Below are positions 38,121 to 49,181 of a stretch of 64,000 nucleotides of DNA, one piece after another. The notes below the pieces were generated by a model. It saw only the letters and a list, made by a program, of their open reading frames with translations. It was not told where the DNA came from and searched no databases. This stretch comes from Porpolomopsis calyptriformis (lineage: Eukaryota > Basidiomycota > Agaricomycetes > Agaricales > Hygrophoraceae): contig OX621165.1 of assembly GCA_951640195.1 (NCBI GenBank), positions 1,550,001-1,614,000 on the forward strand, read 5' to 3'. The stretch's first letter is position 1. Every line of letters starts with the position of its first letter. Both the position numbers and the translations under genes were made by a program.

Positions 38121-41100
38121 TTATGAATCAATAGCCTCTTGCTGTGCTCGTTCCTCGAGAGCTCTACACTGTGAAAGAAGTTGAATGATAACGGGACGCC
38201 CACATGCGTTGCGGATGAAAGCAGTCTAGGAGATCAGATGACGTTAATAAATTGCCATGAATAAATAAACCCGCGGAACGGACGTCCGTACGTACATCTG
38301 TTAGATTGCCGGGATCCGGTCTTAAAGATGCAGGTTGAGAACATAGACGCAAGAACTCGTGAAAGGATCGTGAGTAGATTTCGGGCTGAGAGAGCGGAGG
38401 CCACTGGTCCCCGATCTTCCGAGGATCTTGCACGTCCGAAAACGGAGGTTTTGCTTGGGCCATCTCCCAAACCGTGGCGCCTAACGACCACACATCGACC
38501 TTGAGCACATTATACGATCCGCTGAAATTACCAAAAAAAAAAATGAGAACACGAGAGCTTCTATGAGAAAGGAGTCGAACTCACCGGCGCATCTCGGGAG
38601 CCTGGGTACAATCAATCAATCATTGAGAAAACGTCCGGGCAAAAAAAAAAAAAAAAGAACCCTACCTGCCAATAGATTACACCAGCGATGTCAGAGCGCA
38701 TCGGTGACTCTGCTGTAACCCGCACAGCATTCGAGAAGTCCGCTAATTAGTAAAGACTCGCCAGTCAGCTTGACAAATACTAAAAACGCGAAGACCAATC
38801 ACCAATTTTCAACACCCCTGATATATTAAGAAGCAGATTATCCGAACGCAGGTCTCGGTGCGCAATCCCTTCCTCTTGAAGATAGGCCAATGCCAGAAGA
38901 ACCTATGTATTCATGAGTTGGCAACTGGCGCAATGGATGCAGAAAAGTTGATCACTTACATCACTGGCAAATCTCGCGATCATCCTTTCTTGAACCATTA
39001 AGCCTTCATCCACCAGACTAACCACGTCTGCAAGGCTCCTCTCCATGAGCTCCATCCGTATCCACAATGAATCTTCCACCAGATCCACATACAAAGCATC
39101 CATCCCTAAGACATGCTCATGCCGCACCCCTTTCATTAACGTCAGCTCCCGCTCCAAATCATTCAGTTTCGGGGAACCAGAGGGCAGTATAGGCACATTC
39201 TTAATGGCCACGTAAGTGTCTCCGTCATCTTCTCCGTGATTTCGTGAGGCCATGATCGGGAACAAAAGGCGGTGAGAATCAACCACTCGGGCAGCATACA
39301 CCGAACCACTCTCTCCTTCCGCAATCTCCTGCAAGTCAACATAATGCTTACGTGGATCCCTGTGATGATCAATAAACGCCTCGAGAGGTGCAACCACTTC
39401 TGACAGCCACCCTCGGTAGCGATGATCTGGCGTCAGCGGACTCGGAAGGGCTAGAAAACAACATGCTTCAGTTCACGACTCAGCGGAAGAACCCGACTAA
39501 AATAAGAACTTACCATCACAGTTGACGACTATTGTCTGTCTGTTTATCAGAGCGTCCGGATTATCCTTCTCCACAAGTCCGAACGTGCTCGACCGCGACA
39601 ACGCTAGACTGCCATGATCGGGCTCCAAATCATCATCCTCGGCCAACGGTGGAGAATCCAAAAAGTCAAGATACACAGGTGAGTGAGGAGGATGGATTAT
39701 TTTCGTTCCCATGGATTGTGGTTGATGATCTTGAAATGGCAAACTTGAAGATCCAGATCCAGAGCTATCGTTACTGCTGAAGTTCGAGCCCATCGGAGAA
39801 TCTAGGTTAGGGGAAGATCCCAAAGCGGCGGAAATCGACGAGGTAGCGGAAGAGCCAGCCTTCCTTTCATCATCCCTTGCTTGCATAGGATCGAAAAAGC
39901 TGGCGGTTGCTCGTTTCGCAACAGAGACATTTTGAACAATCGTTGCAGCTGTGACCGTCGCCGTCGACACAATTGATGTGTTGGAATCCCTGTTTGAGAT
40001 ATGCTCCTTCCCCACAGATAATAGGTTATCGTCGTTTTCCTCTTGATCGTACCCAATCTCCTCCTTTGAAATGTAAGAGTCAACACTGAACCGCGGGTCT
40101 CCTTCTGAAGGGGAGGTTGGTAACGTCGGCGACAACGACTCGTTCAAAGCAGGTGCATACGACGAAGGGGAAGCTTCCTGAACCATACCCATGAGCTCAT
40201 CCCACAATGGCGACCTAGCTGTGTGTGGAGGAAGACTGCTCTCGTCATCGTCATTGTATTCCTTAAGAATGATAGAGGGGAAGGATCTATCAGATTGCGA
40301 GGACAATCGATCTGGAGTGTCGCCACTGGGAAGATCTGATTTCGGCGATGACAGGGCCGACATAGGAAGGGGTACCGGTGGGGGTGGGCGTCCAGGCCTG
40401 TTAGTGGGCGATTTGTTATTGAGGGGGGACATTGATGGCGGGGACAGATCAGAAGGCAGGGCAGAAAGCAAAGCTTCTGACCAGCTCAAGAGATCGTTGG
40501 TATTTTCGTGTAATGATAAACGGGGTGGTAATCCGGCCGGGTTTTTGGTCGATAGCTTACTGGGAGCATTTGTCTTGGGATTTAGTGACTCGGAGTGCCC
40601 GTTTTCACCGGGGCTAGTACGACTTGGGGGCAAATCGGTTGAAGTGAATGTAGTCTTCGCAGCTGAAGAATAAGACGGGGGAGGGGAATTAAAGGGTGGA
40701 GAGGGAACTCCATTGACGACATGAAACACTCGTTGGGGTTGCGACAGGGCTGGAGCTGGAGCTGGTGGGAAATCGGTAACTGATATAGAGGACGATCTCC
40801 TTGACCGCGTATGATTCAAAGAATGATGACTGGAAGATGAGGATTGCTTGTCGTGACCGTTCTCGAGAGTGACGCTGACGTTCGAGTATTGCAAATCGGC
40901 CTCTCGCGATATATCAAGCGTTGAACTTGAAGGACTGGGATTGTTGGATTCGGTGGAATACTTGCGCAAGGGTGTGCTCCCTGAGCCTGTGAAGGCAGAT
41001 GGGTGTGAGGGAAGATGTGGAGATGGTTGTGAGGTGGGATCTATGAATTGGCGAGGTAGGGATGTGGAACGGGGTGTTGGGTGAGTCAGAACGGGGAGCG

Positions 41101-41837
41101 GGAAGAACGGTCTGCCGGTTAGAGAGTCCTGAGAAGAGCGAAGACGTGCGGCAGCTCGACGAGCACGGATGGCCGTTATTTCTTCCTCACTGAAACCTGA
41201 TTCGGCAAGTGAGGCCGACCATGATGGGGGAAGGCCAGAAAGGCTATTGGATGAGAATGAATTGTGATGAGAACACGATAGAGAGGATGGGCACATACGT
41301 TTCGTCGACGTGAGTGTGATGCTGAGTGCCTGATTAGAGCCTGGGCAGAGGCGTAAGAGAGCATGGGCTTACCTGAAAGTTCCACGGCATAGAGATGTTC
41401 TCGTCTTCGGTGGGCAATGATGGCTGATCTGGCATAGAAGGACTCTTGGGGGAGTCGTTCTGGTTGGAAGGAGAGTTGGGGCCGCGCTTTGCAAACCTGA
41501 AGATGCTGCCACCCCTTCTCGGCCCTCGGGGCGCAGAAGAATCGGCGACGGAAGTTGGGGAAACCGAAGGTGCCGGGGAGGTGAGCGACATAGTCGACTG
41601 GTAGGCACCGGGTGACAGGCGCTGAGCGTATTGGGAGGAGAGTGGAGAGCCTGGCAAAGACTCTGGCAACAAAGACGCAAGCGAGCGGTTGTGGAGGTAA
41701 TAGGGATCCTTGGGGGGCGGCGGCGGAGGTATATCCTCGGCTTTGGAAGGAAACCTGAAGACTTTGAGGGACGAAAAGCGCGAATTGTTACTGGTGGATG
41801 TCATATCAGTTCGCAAGGATGTGATGCGTTCTTTCAA
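38121..41837 (-). CDS. PAK/Ste20-type kinase with CRIB domain (DFS in place of DFG)
   Basis: The N-terminus contains DIPPPPPPKDPYYLHNRSLA. A CRIB/PBD motif, built across two introns, follows: ISMPWNFQHHTHVDETLSG then LPPSWSASLAESGFSEEEI. A long Ser/Pro-rich linker (39.5-41.3 kb) leads to the kinase domain. The glycine loop is EIAEGESGSVYAA, the lysine is in YVAIKNVP, the catalytic loop is AHRDLRSDNLLL, and the APE segment is VIYWQAPEMRRGSYN. The DFG motif reads DFS (KIADFSNAVRV). It should bind GTP-loaded Cdc42/Rac and control polarity. No PH domain was seen. Length is roughly 1,000 aa, and the start could be 41837 or 41804. It converges on UTP10 (142 bp). Confidence 0.87.
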
Positions 41838-42268
41838 GGGCGAACGAACCCGGTCATCAAGAAGATGATGCAGTGTAAAGTTAAGAAATGAATTGGATGA
41901 CGGTTGATAATGATAAGAAGGGAAATGACTGCCGCAAGTCGTGGTCTCTGTCGCCGTCGCCGTCGATGTGCTTTGTGCTTGAGTTCGCAGCGCTCACGGT
42001 CAAGAAACCATGTGACTGGGAATTCTTTGATGACATAATATCAGCACCGGCTATGCGACTGTAACGATTTATTTATCGAAAAGATATCGAAAGGATATCG
42101 AAAGGATATCTTAATGCAAGCGAGTGACAGCTTGGAGAGAATTGTATTGATAGACTGGCTTCGACGTTGATGGTACCGCGAGATGTCCTTGTATTTTGCT
42201 GTGCAAGGCCTCTAGCCACAGATAATGTTGAACTGAATTTCATACAAAATCTCCTTGCCAACCACCAG
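41838..42268. other. intergenic, with a small tandem repeat
   Basis: This is the upstream region of the PAK kinase and the 3' side of the C2H2 gene. Three 11-bp units ATCGAAA(A/G)GAT lie at 42075-42107. Nothing else was recognised. Confidence 0.5.
42075..42110. repeat. three 11-bp tandem units (ATCGAAARGAT)
   Basis: Units are 42075-42085, 42086-42096 and 42097-42107, with a partial fourth. The GATATC palindrome recurs at each junction. Confidence 0.7.
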
Positions 42269-43245
42269 TTAAAAAGTGAGCAACCTAGCGAATTGGCTCG
42301 TCAACGCCGTGGTATGATCCTCCACCTGTTGGAACCTCGCGAGCCCACAGACCTCAGTCTCAATATGTTGAATCAACCCAGATATTAACTTGTACGTCCT
42401 CTTACACTTTGGACACTTGAATTGATCCGTGTCGTGGGCTGGCGAATTGATGTGCGTGTTCAAGGAAACGAGCGTCCTGAACGCGCGATGGCAAAGATAA
42501 CATTCGTATCCGGTTCCGTTCCATGCTTGCGCGGTCGCGGAGTAATGGATGATGGTATCACTAGTGGAGCTAGTAGGACCTTCCAGGCGACGCGATATCG
42601 AGATCGTAGGAGCCACCTTGAGTGAATGCACAGCCCTTGTGACATCACGACGGGAGATGTTATGGCATGCACCTGACTCGATGTGGAGAGCAATGGCAGA
42701 TGGGAATTTGAATGTTTTCGGGCACAGGGGACACTTCAGGTCACAGGCTTTATGAACCCGCGATGACGAATGCTGGGGTGGTAATCCGCCGATTATTAAT
42801 GCCAATGAATTAATAAACTCAGCGGCCTTACTTGTTCTAATGCTTGGGCGCTGGAAAAATCGCGAGAGCACACGAAGCACCCGTTGTGTCTGGAGCTGGC
42901 CGCAAGGTGCCGATAGAGGCTCAGGTTATCGACGAATTCTCTGTCACAGGGTTCACAGAACGCTTCTTCTTCATCCTCGTCGTCGTCTTCGTACTCCTCC
43001 TCGTACTCATCGCTGCTCGTGTCCCGCTGGTGGACGGGCGAGTATATGAAGTGCTTAATCGAGAGAAATTAAATTTCCTTCCAGTCAGCCTTGAAATAGG
43101 AGGTGCAGACCTGCCGCAATGCTTGCGAATTCACAAAGAATCTTTGACAGTTTTCACAAAAGAAGTGGTCGGCTCTGTCACGACAATGGGCATGCAATGC
43201 CTTGGTTGTGGAGAATTGACGACCGCAATCAGAGCACTGGGCCAT
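42269..43245 (-). CDS. C2H2 zinc-finger protein
   Basis: The start MAQCSDCGRQFSTTKALHAH begins a series of fingers: CSDCGRQF, CENCQRFFVNSQALRQH, CEPCDREFVDNLSLYRHL, CFVCSRDFSSAQALEQH, CPLCPKTFKFPSAIALHIE, CYLCHRAFRTLVSLNTH and CPKCKRTYKLISGLIQH. A strongly acidic patch (DEYEEEYEDDDEDEEEA) separates the second and third. Introns near 43050-43109 and 42772-42824 join fingers in frame. It is likely a nucleic-acid-binding nuclear protein, with the target not readable. The C-terminal end after the last finger may include another intron. Confidence 0.82.
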
Positions 43246-43373
43246 TCGTGGTTGAGGTGAAGAGGGCGCACGTGCATCCAGTTGGAAGGTGAACTTATAA
43301 CATCCCTCCGCTCGCTTTCGACCTCAGCCCGGCTCTTTCCACCACATTCCACAATGTCTGGGAAAGAGACTAG

Positions 43374-45049
43374 CTAAATCTGTTCCTTATGCCCTTGTCT
43401 TGCCTTCTGGAACTCTACCGGCGCCTTGAGCACAGCCCTCTTTGTTTTCCCCGTACTGCTAGGTAGACCCAATCGTTTCAGCTCTCCGTCTGTCAGCTTG
43501 GCTATTTTGCAGCCTGATTCCGATCGCAAGTTGTAAGCTAACGTGCCAGATGGACAAAGAAAATATTCACCGAGAGACTTGAATAGTTTATGGACCCTGA
43601 AAGGAACCGGTCAATGATTCAGCTCTTCACAAAAGATCACACCGCGTGCCTTTCCACCGGCAGAGAGATATCGGCAGCTATCTTGATCGGGTCTGTCGCG
43701 TAGTTATCAACACGAAGACAAAGTGCAAAGATATGAGTCAGGAGTCGGGTTTGTGTCTGTGTCGTCGTTTGCGGGCTGGGTGGAGGTGAAGATGAACAAT
43801 ACAAGAGCCAGGCGAAGACCACACACTTTGTCGATCCTCTCGCAGTCTCTGTAAACCGCTCCAGCAAGCCATCGATGATAATACTCGGCACAGCGGCGAG
43901 TTTTTCTTGAAATTTTGTTGTTTCGATCCTACCTTTCGATCTGAAGTGAAAGGCAAGCATCACAGAAATGTAATACAGGATTTTTCTATGCACACCTCAG
44001 TCACGGTCTTCCAGAGACAGCGGAATCAAGGAACTCACAAATTCTGTATGCTTGGCGACTGTGCCGCGAAGAGAGACGTTAGATGCTCATTCACCCAACC
44101 TGAATTGCGATGTGGCAACAGTGCGTGCACTTCATTGCTGCTCCTAGCGTTAATGAGAGCGGAAATTGACAAAGCATTCCATTCAGTCTCTGGAATTATG
44201 TCATGGAGTCGATACACATCAGCTGGTTCCTGTGCATCAACATGACACAATGGGATGAGACGGTTGTTGTCTGTCTCTTCCTTAGCCTCGTCTAAAGATC
44301 GGGAAATAAGGCAAGAGCCTAAGAAAGCTTTCATCCAGGACGTACCTTTAGTTGGCAATGTCCCTGTATTGGATTCAATTCTCTCTTGGAGATGCCCAGC
44401 GACGCTCTCCATAGCAGAAACGTCCACTCTCTTCCTCTCCTGCGCTCGGATGGACGCCTGGGCCTTCTTGGTTCCGAACGTTTCGCCCAATGCCGCACGA
44501 GCCTCTTGCCATTGCAACGCAGCCACCTCTGGGTGTTCCAGACCTTTGAGGGCTTTTACTCGCCTATTCAAAATGTGCAACGGTGCAGGCCGAAACGTGG
44601 TGACCTTGGTCTTTTTATTATGGACACCGATCAAATACCTTTACGATAACAATTAGGGTATAAAAAACGAGACACAACTTTGCGCACCTGCAGCCCCCCG
44701 CTCCGACCCTTTGCGTCTCATCGTAAGATGTGAAAAATTCAACCGTGTCCGTTTCCCCCGCAATAAATGTTGGCTGTGCGACAAAGTCGCTGCCCTGGTC
44801 ATATTCTTTCCCCGTTTTTGTGAGTAGATAGCACTCGAACGGCGTTGATTGGGATGGCTTGAGTGCAGGAAAGCATGCTGCCAGTCAAGAAAAGTAATTA
44901 TGCGACGGGCACGTTTTGTTTTGCCAGTACTGCTCACCTAGCACTGGACCTAACTGAGAACCTGGTTGGTTGGATAGTTTGAAAGACACTTTGTGGTCAG
45001 TGCCCTCATCGCGTTTGCGTTTCTTGGATGGAGACAAGACCGTTGGCAT
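43374..45049 (-). CDS. RPA49: RNA polymerase I subunit A49
   Basis: The start MPTVLSPSKKRKRDEGTDHK leads into the A49/A34.5 dimerisation part (FECYLLTKTG, TDTVEFFTSYDETQRVGAG). The conserved NRRVKALKGLEHP and LGETFGTKKAQASIRAQERK, then VDVSAMESV, follow. The C-terminal tandem winged-helix region ends with VHKLFKSLGEYFLCPSGTLA, CKIAKLTDGELKRLGLPS and HKEQI. A49 stimulates elongation and initiation by Pol I at rDNA in the nucleolus. At least five short introns are present. It is divergent from SET2 (327 bp) and lies near UTP10, a protein that acts on the same rRNA transcripts. Confidence 0.92.
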
Positions 45050-45376
45050 GTGGTGTTGTGGTCCTCCGTCGACCCTAGCCTGAGCTGACAGCAGCTAATT
45101 CTGGAGGTGATCCTCCTTACTCTCCTTTCGAGTTATCCCCTCCCACTTAGCTGTCATTTTATCATCATTGTGCCACTGCTAAGCGCTCGTTGCCTGCAGT
45201 CAAAAGTGTATTTGCCGCGTTGAAGCCGCCCATTGAATTAACCGCCCTCGGGCAAGACATCGCAACCTCACTTGAGGCTGCCATCCAAGTCATTGGTGTC
45301 ATTGCCAGCAACCAATCGGAATCCCATACGTCTAGCGCGCTGTCTTCTCAGTTTTATTTATCTCTAATATTTCAGC
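45050..45376. promoter_or_regulatory. bidirectional promoter, RPA49 / SET2
   Basis: The 327-bp gap lies between divergent starts. No recognisable element beyond pyrimidine-rich stretches. The SET2 ATG at 45377 is preceded by TATTTCAGC, so the true first exon could lie further upstream. Confidence 0.35.
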
Positions 45377-48300
45377 ATGTCCAAAGCCCCCCTCGCCAAG
45401 GACCAAAAGAGCTCGAGTGCTCCCCCTCCCCCGGGTCAAGAGAGTGGCATGCTCAGAATGAAGGGGTCGAGTGCTGGCAATAGCGTCAGTGGCATCGTCC
45501 ACACATCGTCGTCACCTTTGCCAACAACCCCAGGCCACGATCCGAAATCAGACTCAGATCTGACCATGACCCGTTCAACCCCTCCCACACCCGTCTCGAA
45601 TGCCAAAAAGCCACCACCCCCGCCTCCACAGTTCATTTCACACCTTCCTCGTGCAGAGCAGGAGGCGCTGAGTGTGTTCGCAGAAATCTCTGACAATCAT
45701 TATCAGTATGGTACCCTCGGACGCTCCAGGGAAGCCCTGGAGAGCATGACGTGTGACTGCCAATACGAACCTGGTCAGTCCTCTTTCCTTCATACTACAG
45801 CATGTAATCTAGTCTTCGTAGTTATTATTCCATGGGTTTGCTCAGTTGCCGATGATAGTCCTCTTTTTTTTCGAATACAGGTGCAGACAAGCCCACTGAT
45901 GCGTGTGGACATGACTCCGACTGCATCAACAGACTCACACAGGTCGAATGTCTCCCGGATGATTGTCGATGTCGTTCGTACTGCCAAAACCAACGGTGGG
46001 TTTCAAATTAGTTTTCGCGATCCATGCGCCGTGGGGCTCCTCTACGTTGCCTATGCAAAGAAATTTTTCTTTGACGTTCCAATTTTTTGCACTCAACCTC
46101 ACGCAATCCCCAAAAGATTTCAGCGAAAGCAACATGCCGACATCGAAATTGTGCAAACAGAAAAGAAGGGGTTTGGGTTGCGTGCTGCAACGGATTTGCG
46201 CAAGTACGCTCTCCTCGCTTTTTGAGGCAGAGGACAGATAGAGATCACCTCGTTTTCACAGAGACACATTCATATACGAGTATGTCGGAGAAGTCGTAAG
46301 CCACCCTTCGTTCCAAAAACGAATGCGTGAATACGCACAAGAAGGCATCCGTCACTTTTATTTCATGATGCTACAAAAAGACGAGGTGCGCCCACACAAC
46401 CATCATCCATCGTTATTCTGAGGTCTCTCTTACGCGGAAATGTCTACACAGTTCATCGATGCGACAAAGCGAGGAGGGATCGGTCGGTTCGCGAACCACA
46501 GTTGTAATCCAAACTGTTATGTCGCCAAATGGACCGTGGGGCAACATGTCCGCATGGGCATATTTGCCAATCGCTTTATCAAGAAGGACGAAGAGCTGAC
46601 GTTCAATTACAATGTCGACCGTTACGGGTATGGGGCAAGATGTGTTATACAAGGTGTTGACGGAGACTCAGATTCTATCCTGTAGGCACGAGGCACAGCC
46701 TTGCTATTGTGGCGAACCCAACTGCGTAGGTTTCATCGGCGGGAAGACGCAGACCGATCTTGCTGCGATGGATGATCTCTACCTGGACGGTATGCCATCA
46801 TCTGCTCTGACTTCATTCTGCAGAGCCTGATATCTACTTTCTCCTAGCCCTTGGCATTGCGGATGAAGTTGACAGACTTGGTCTGAAGGGGACCAAAAAG
46901 AAAAGGGGGAAGAAACTTGACGACCCAGACTTTGCGGTTAGTATTTCGATTCAATCGCATCCACCGACTCTAGCTTACGCTCCGGGTGCTTTCTCTTTTA
47001 CCCACCCTAGCCAACACTCAAACCTCTTGTGGAGAAGGATGTACCCAAAGTTGTTCAGGCCATACGGCAAACACAAAGTCGTAAAGTCTTGTGCAAGCTG
47101 TTGACTCGCATCAAGGTGAGTTTTGTGTTCCGTAACAATCTCAGGCTAACCTTGGCGTCCTTGACCCGTGCTAGATAACAGAGGATCAACCTGCCCTTCG
47201 CCAAATAATGCGTTTGCGCGGCTTCAGTTTGATGACCAACATACTAGAAGATTACGTCTCGGATCTCGAGATTGTTATCACTGTATGTTTTCTTCTTCCG
47301 TTATCTCACTTCGTCTGACGTACCATTTGACCAGGCCCTAGAATGCATGACGAGTTGGCCGCTACTACAGCGAAACAAAGTTGACGACTCAAAAATAACA
47401 ATTCCCGTCAAGACATGTGCAGAGTCTGAAAATGAAACTGTCAAGACATTGGCACAGAAGGTGACTACCTTCTTTTTGGCACCCTGCCCCTACGCTGACG
47501 TGTCTCCAGCTGCTCGACTACTGGGATACCTTGTCATCAGCTTATCGAATACCGAAGCGAACGATATCGGTAAGGCTAGTTCTCTCGCCCTCCAACTCGA
47601 TTATAAATTACCGATGTATAGGACGGTGACGATGAGCTCCCAACACCAACCGGTGGGCCGACATCCGAGAATGCGGACTCCGATATCCAGGTACAGAAGC
47701 GGTCACGATATGAAGATGAACCCAGTCTCGGAATCAGGCCGATTGGACTTTCTGATGGCGCCATCTTTTTTGATGGCAGCCTCGAATTCGGAATGAAGTT
47801 CAAGCAGACACGAGGAGTGACTGCTAAAGAACACGAGGAGCTGTCATCCAAGTTGAGAGAGCAACAAATCAATCGTGAAAAAGTGGCTACCCTCATCGCT
47901 GCCGTAAAGGCTGCCGCTACGGCTGCGAATGGGAATGATGCAAAACCACAGCCCTCTCCTGCCGTTGTCGAGGAGAAAGTCTCTCGGAAGGAAAGCAAAT
48001 CTCCGAAAAAGCATCAATCGAAAGAGGAGAAAGAGAAGAACAAGGAGAAGCGATTGATGAAGCTTGTGGGCGTCGTGGTAGTCAAGTGTATGTCCAAACA
48101 TCAGAAGGAGATGGATCATGATTTATTCAAGAAGCATGCGAAAGAGGTGCGATTTTGTGTCACTCTCGTGGTCACGTCTTTTCTCGAGTGATTGACTGAC
48201 TGACCAATTACACTTTTAGTTAACACAAATTATCGCAGAAAAAGAGAAAAAATCATCAAGCTACCGGGAGGGAAGACTTGACAGTCTGTCAGACGATAAA

Positions 48301-48863
48301 GTCATGAAGATTAAAATTTTTTCCAAAGAGTACATACACAAGTGAGTCCTCCCCACGTACCGTCACAGCGTCCACTCACCCCCTCTTCTTTCTTTAGGAT
48401 CCTTCGTAAGCTGGAATCATCTGGGAAGAGACGACGACCGCCATCAACACCCAGCACAACGTTAGCAACATCATCCACAACAGTGACCACACCCGATTCG
48501 CGCGAGCACGGGGTTGACGGGGTCACGCCTGGAATGAGTGTAGAGGAGGAGGACATGGACATGGATCCCAAGTCGGAGAGTGAAGATGAAGAAATGATGA
48601 ACGTGAACGGTAATGATGATGCAGGGGATGGGGATGGGGACGGAGACGAGGACGGGGACGGGGACGGAGACGGCCCGTCGTTCCACTTAGCGGCGGACGA
48701 TTCACCCCTGGACGACCTTAACATGTCTCCAGACCCTATGGACCTCCTCGCGAGACCCGGCGCTACTTCGGATCCTCGCAGACGACTCCCAAGCGAAGAC
48801 GGCTGGGGTCCAGACAAGATCACGTTTCTGGGAGTAAAAGTTGGTTCGGATGCTTGGTCATGA
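45377..48863 (+). CDS. SET2: SET2 histone H3 lysine-36 methyltransferase
   Basis: About 12 exons. A Pro/Ser-rich start leads to the AWS domain (CDCQYEP ... [16 protein letters not shown] then [12 protein letters not shown]). The SET domain follows ([72 protein letters not shown]). The post-SET motif is [14 protein letters not shown]. Then come a helical middle, a Lys/Glu-rich coiled coil and a C-terminal SRI domain ([17 protein letters not shown] ... [14 protein letters not shown]). The SRI domain binds phosphorylated Pol II CTD, so the enzyme marks transcribed chromatin. A Gly/Asp repeat (about 48620-48670) follows the SRI domain. I could not find the WW domain of yeast Set2. Confidence 0.93.
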
Positions 48864-49181
48864 CAAGACTTTCTTTCTTTGCTTACACACATATACTTAT
48901 CGGCATCATTTACTTAATCTTACATGCAGGCTTCTGCCGAGTTTGTAGCAGCAGCATAAGTGTGTTTGTAGGGCTGTACTCATTATATTGTTTGCCACAT
49001 TGCGAAATGTGGTGTGTACAGTATCGCCAGTTCAATCTGTAGTCAGACTTTGACCTGTTCAAATTTATTTAATTCTAAACTAATTCTAGATTCAGTCGGA
49101 TGATGGGTATCGTAGATATGTATGTACGCTGACGAGGAAACACAAAACCCATGCGATGGAGATAATATGTAGAAGCTACTG
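48864..49181. other. convergent intergenic stretch
   Basis: The 3' ends of SET2 and the AT-hook gene face each other. AT-rich. No gene or clear element was seen. Confidence 0.5.

Noticed and set aside
38641..38656. Run of 16 A residues within the PAK gene
   Set aside because: On the coding (minus) strand it is a poly-T tract inside a short intron, explained by normal intron composition.
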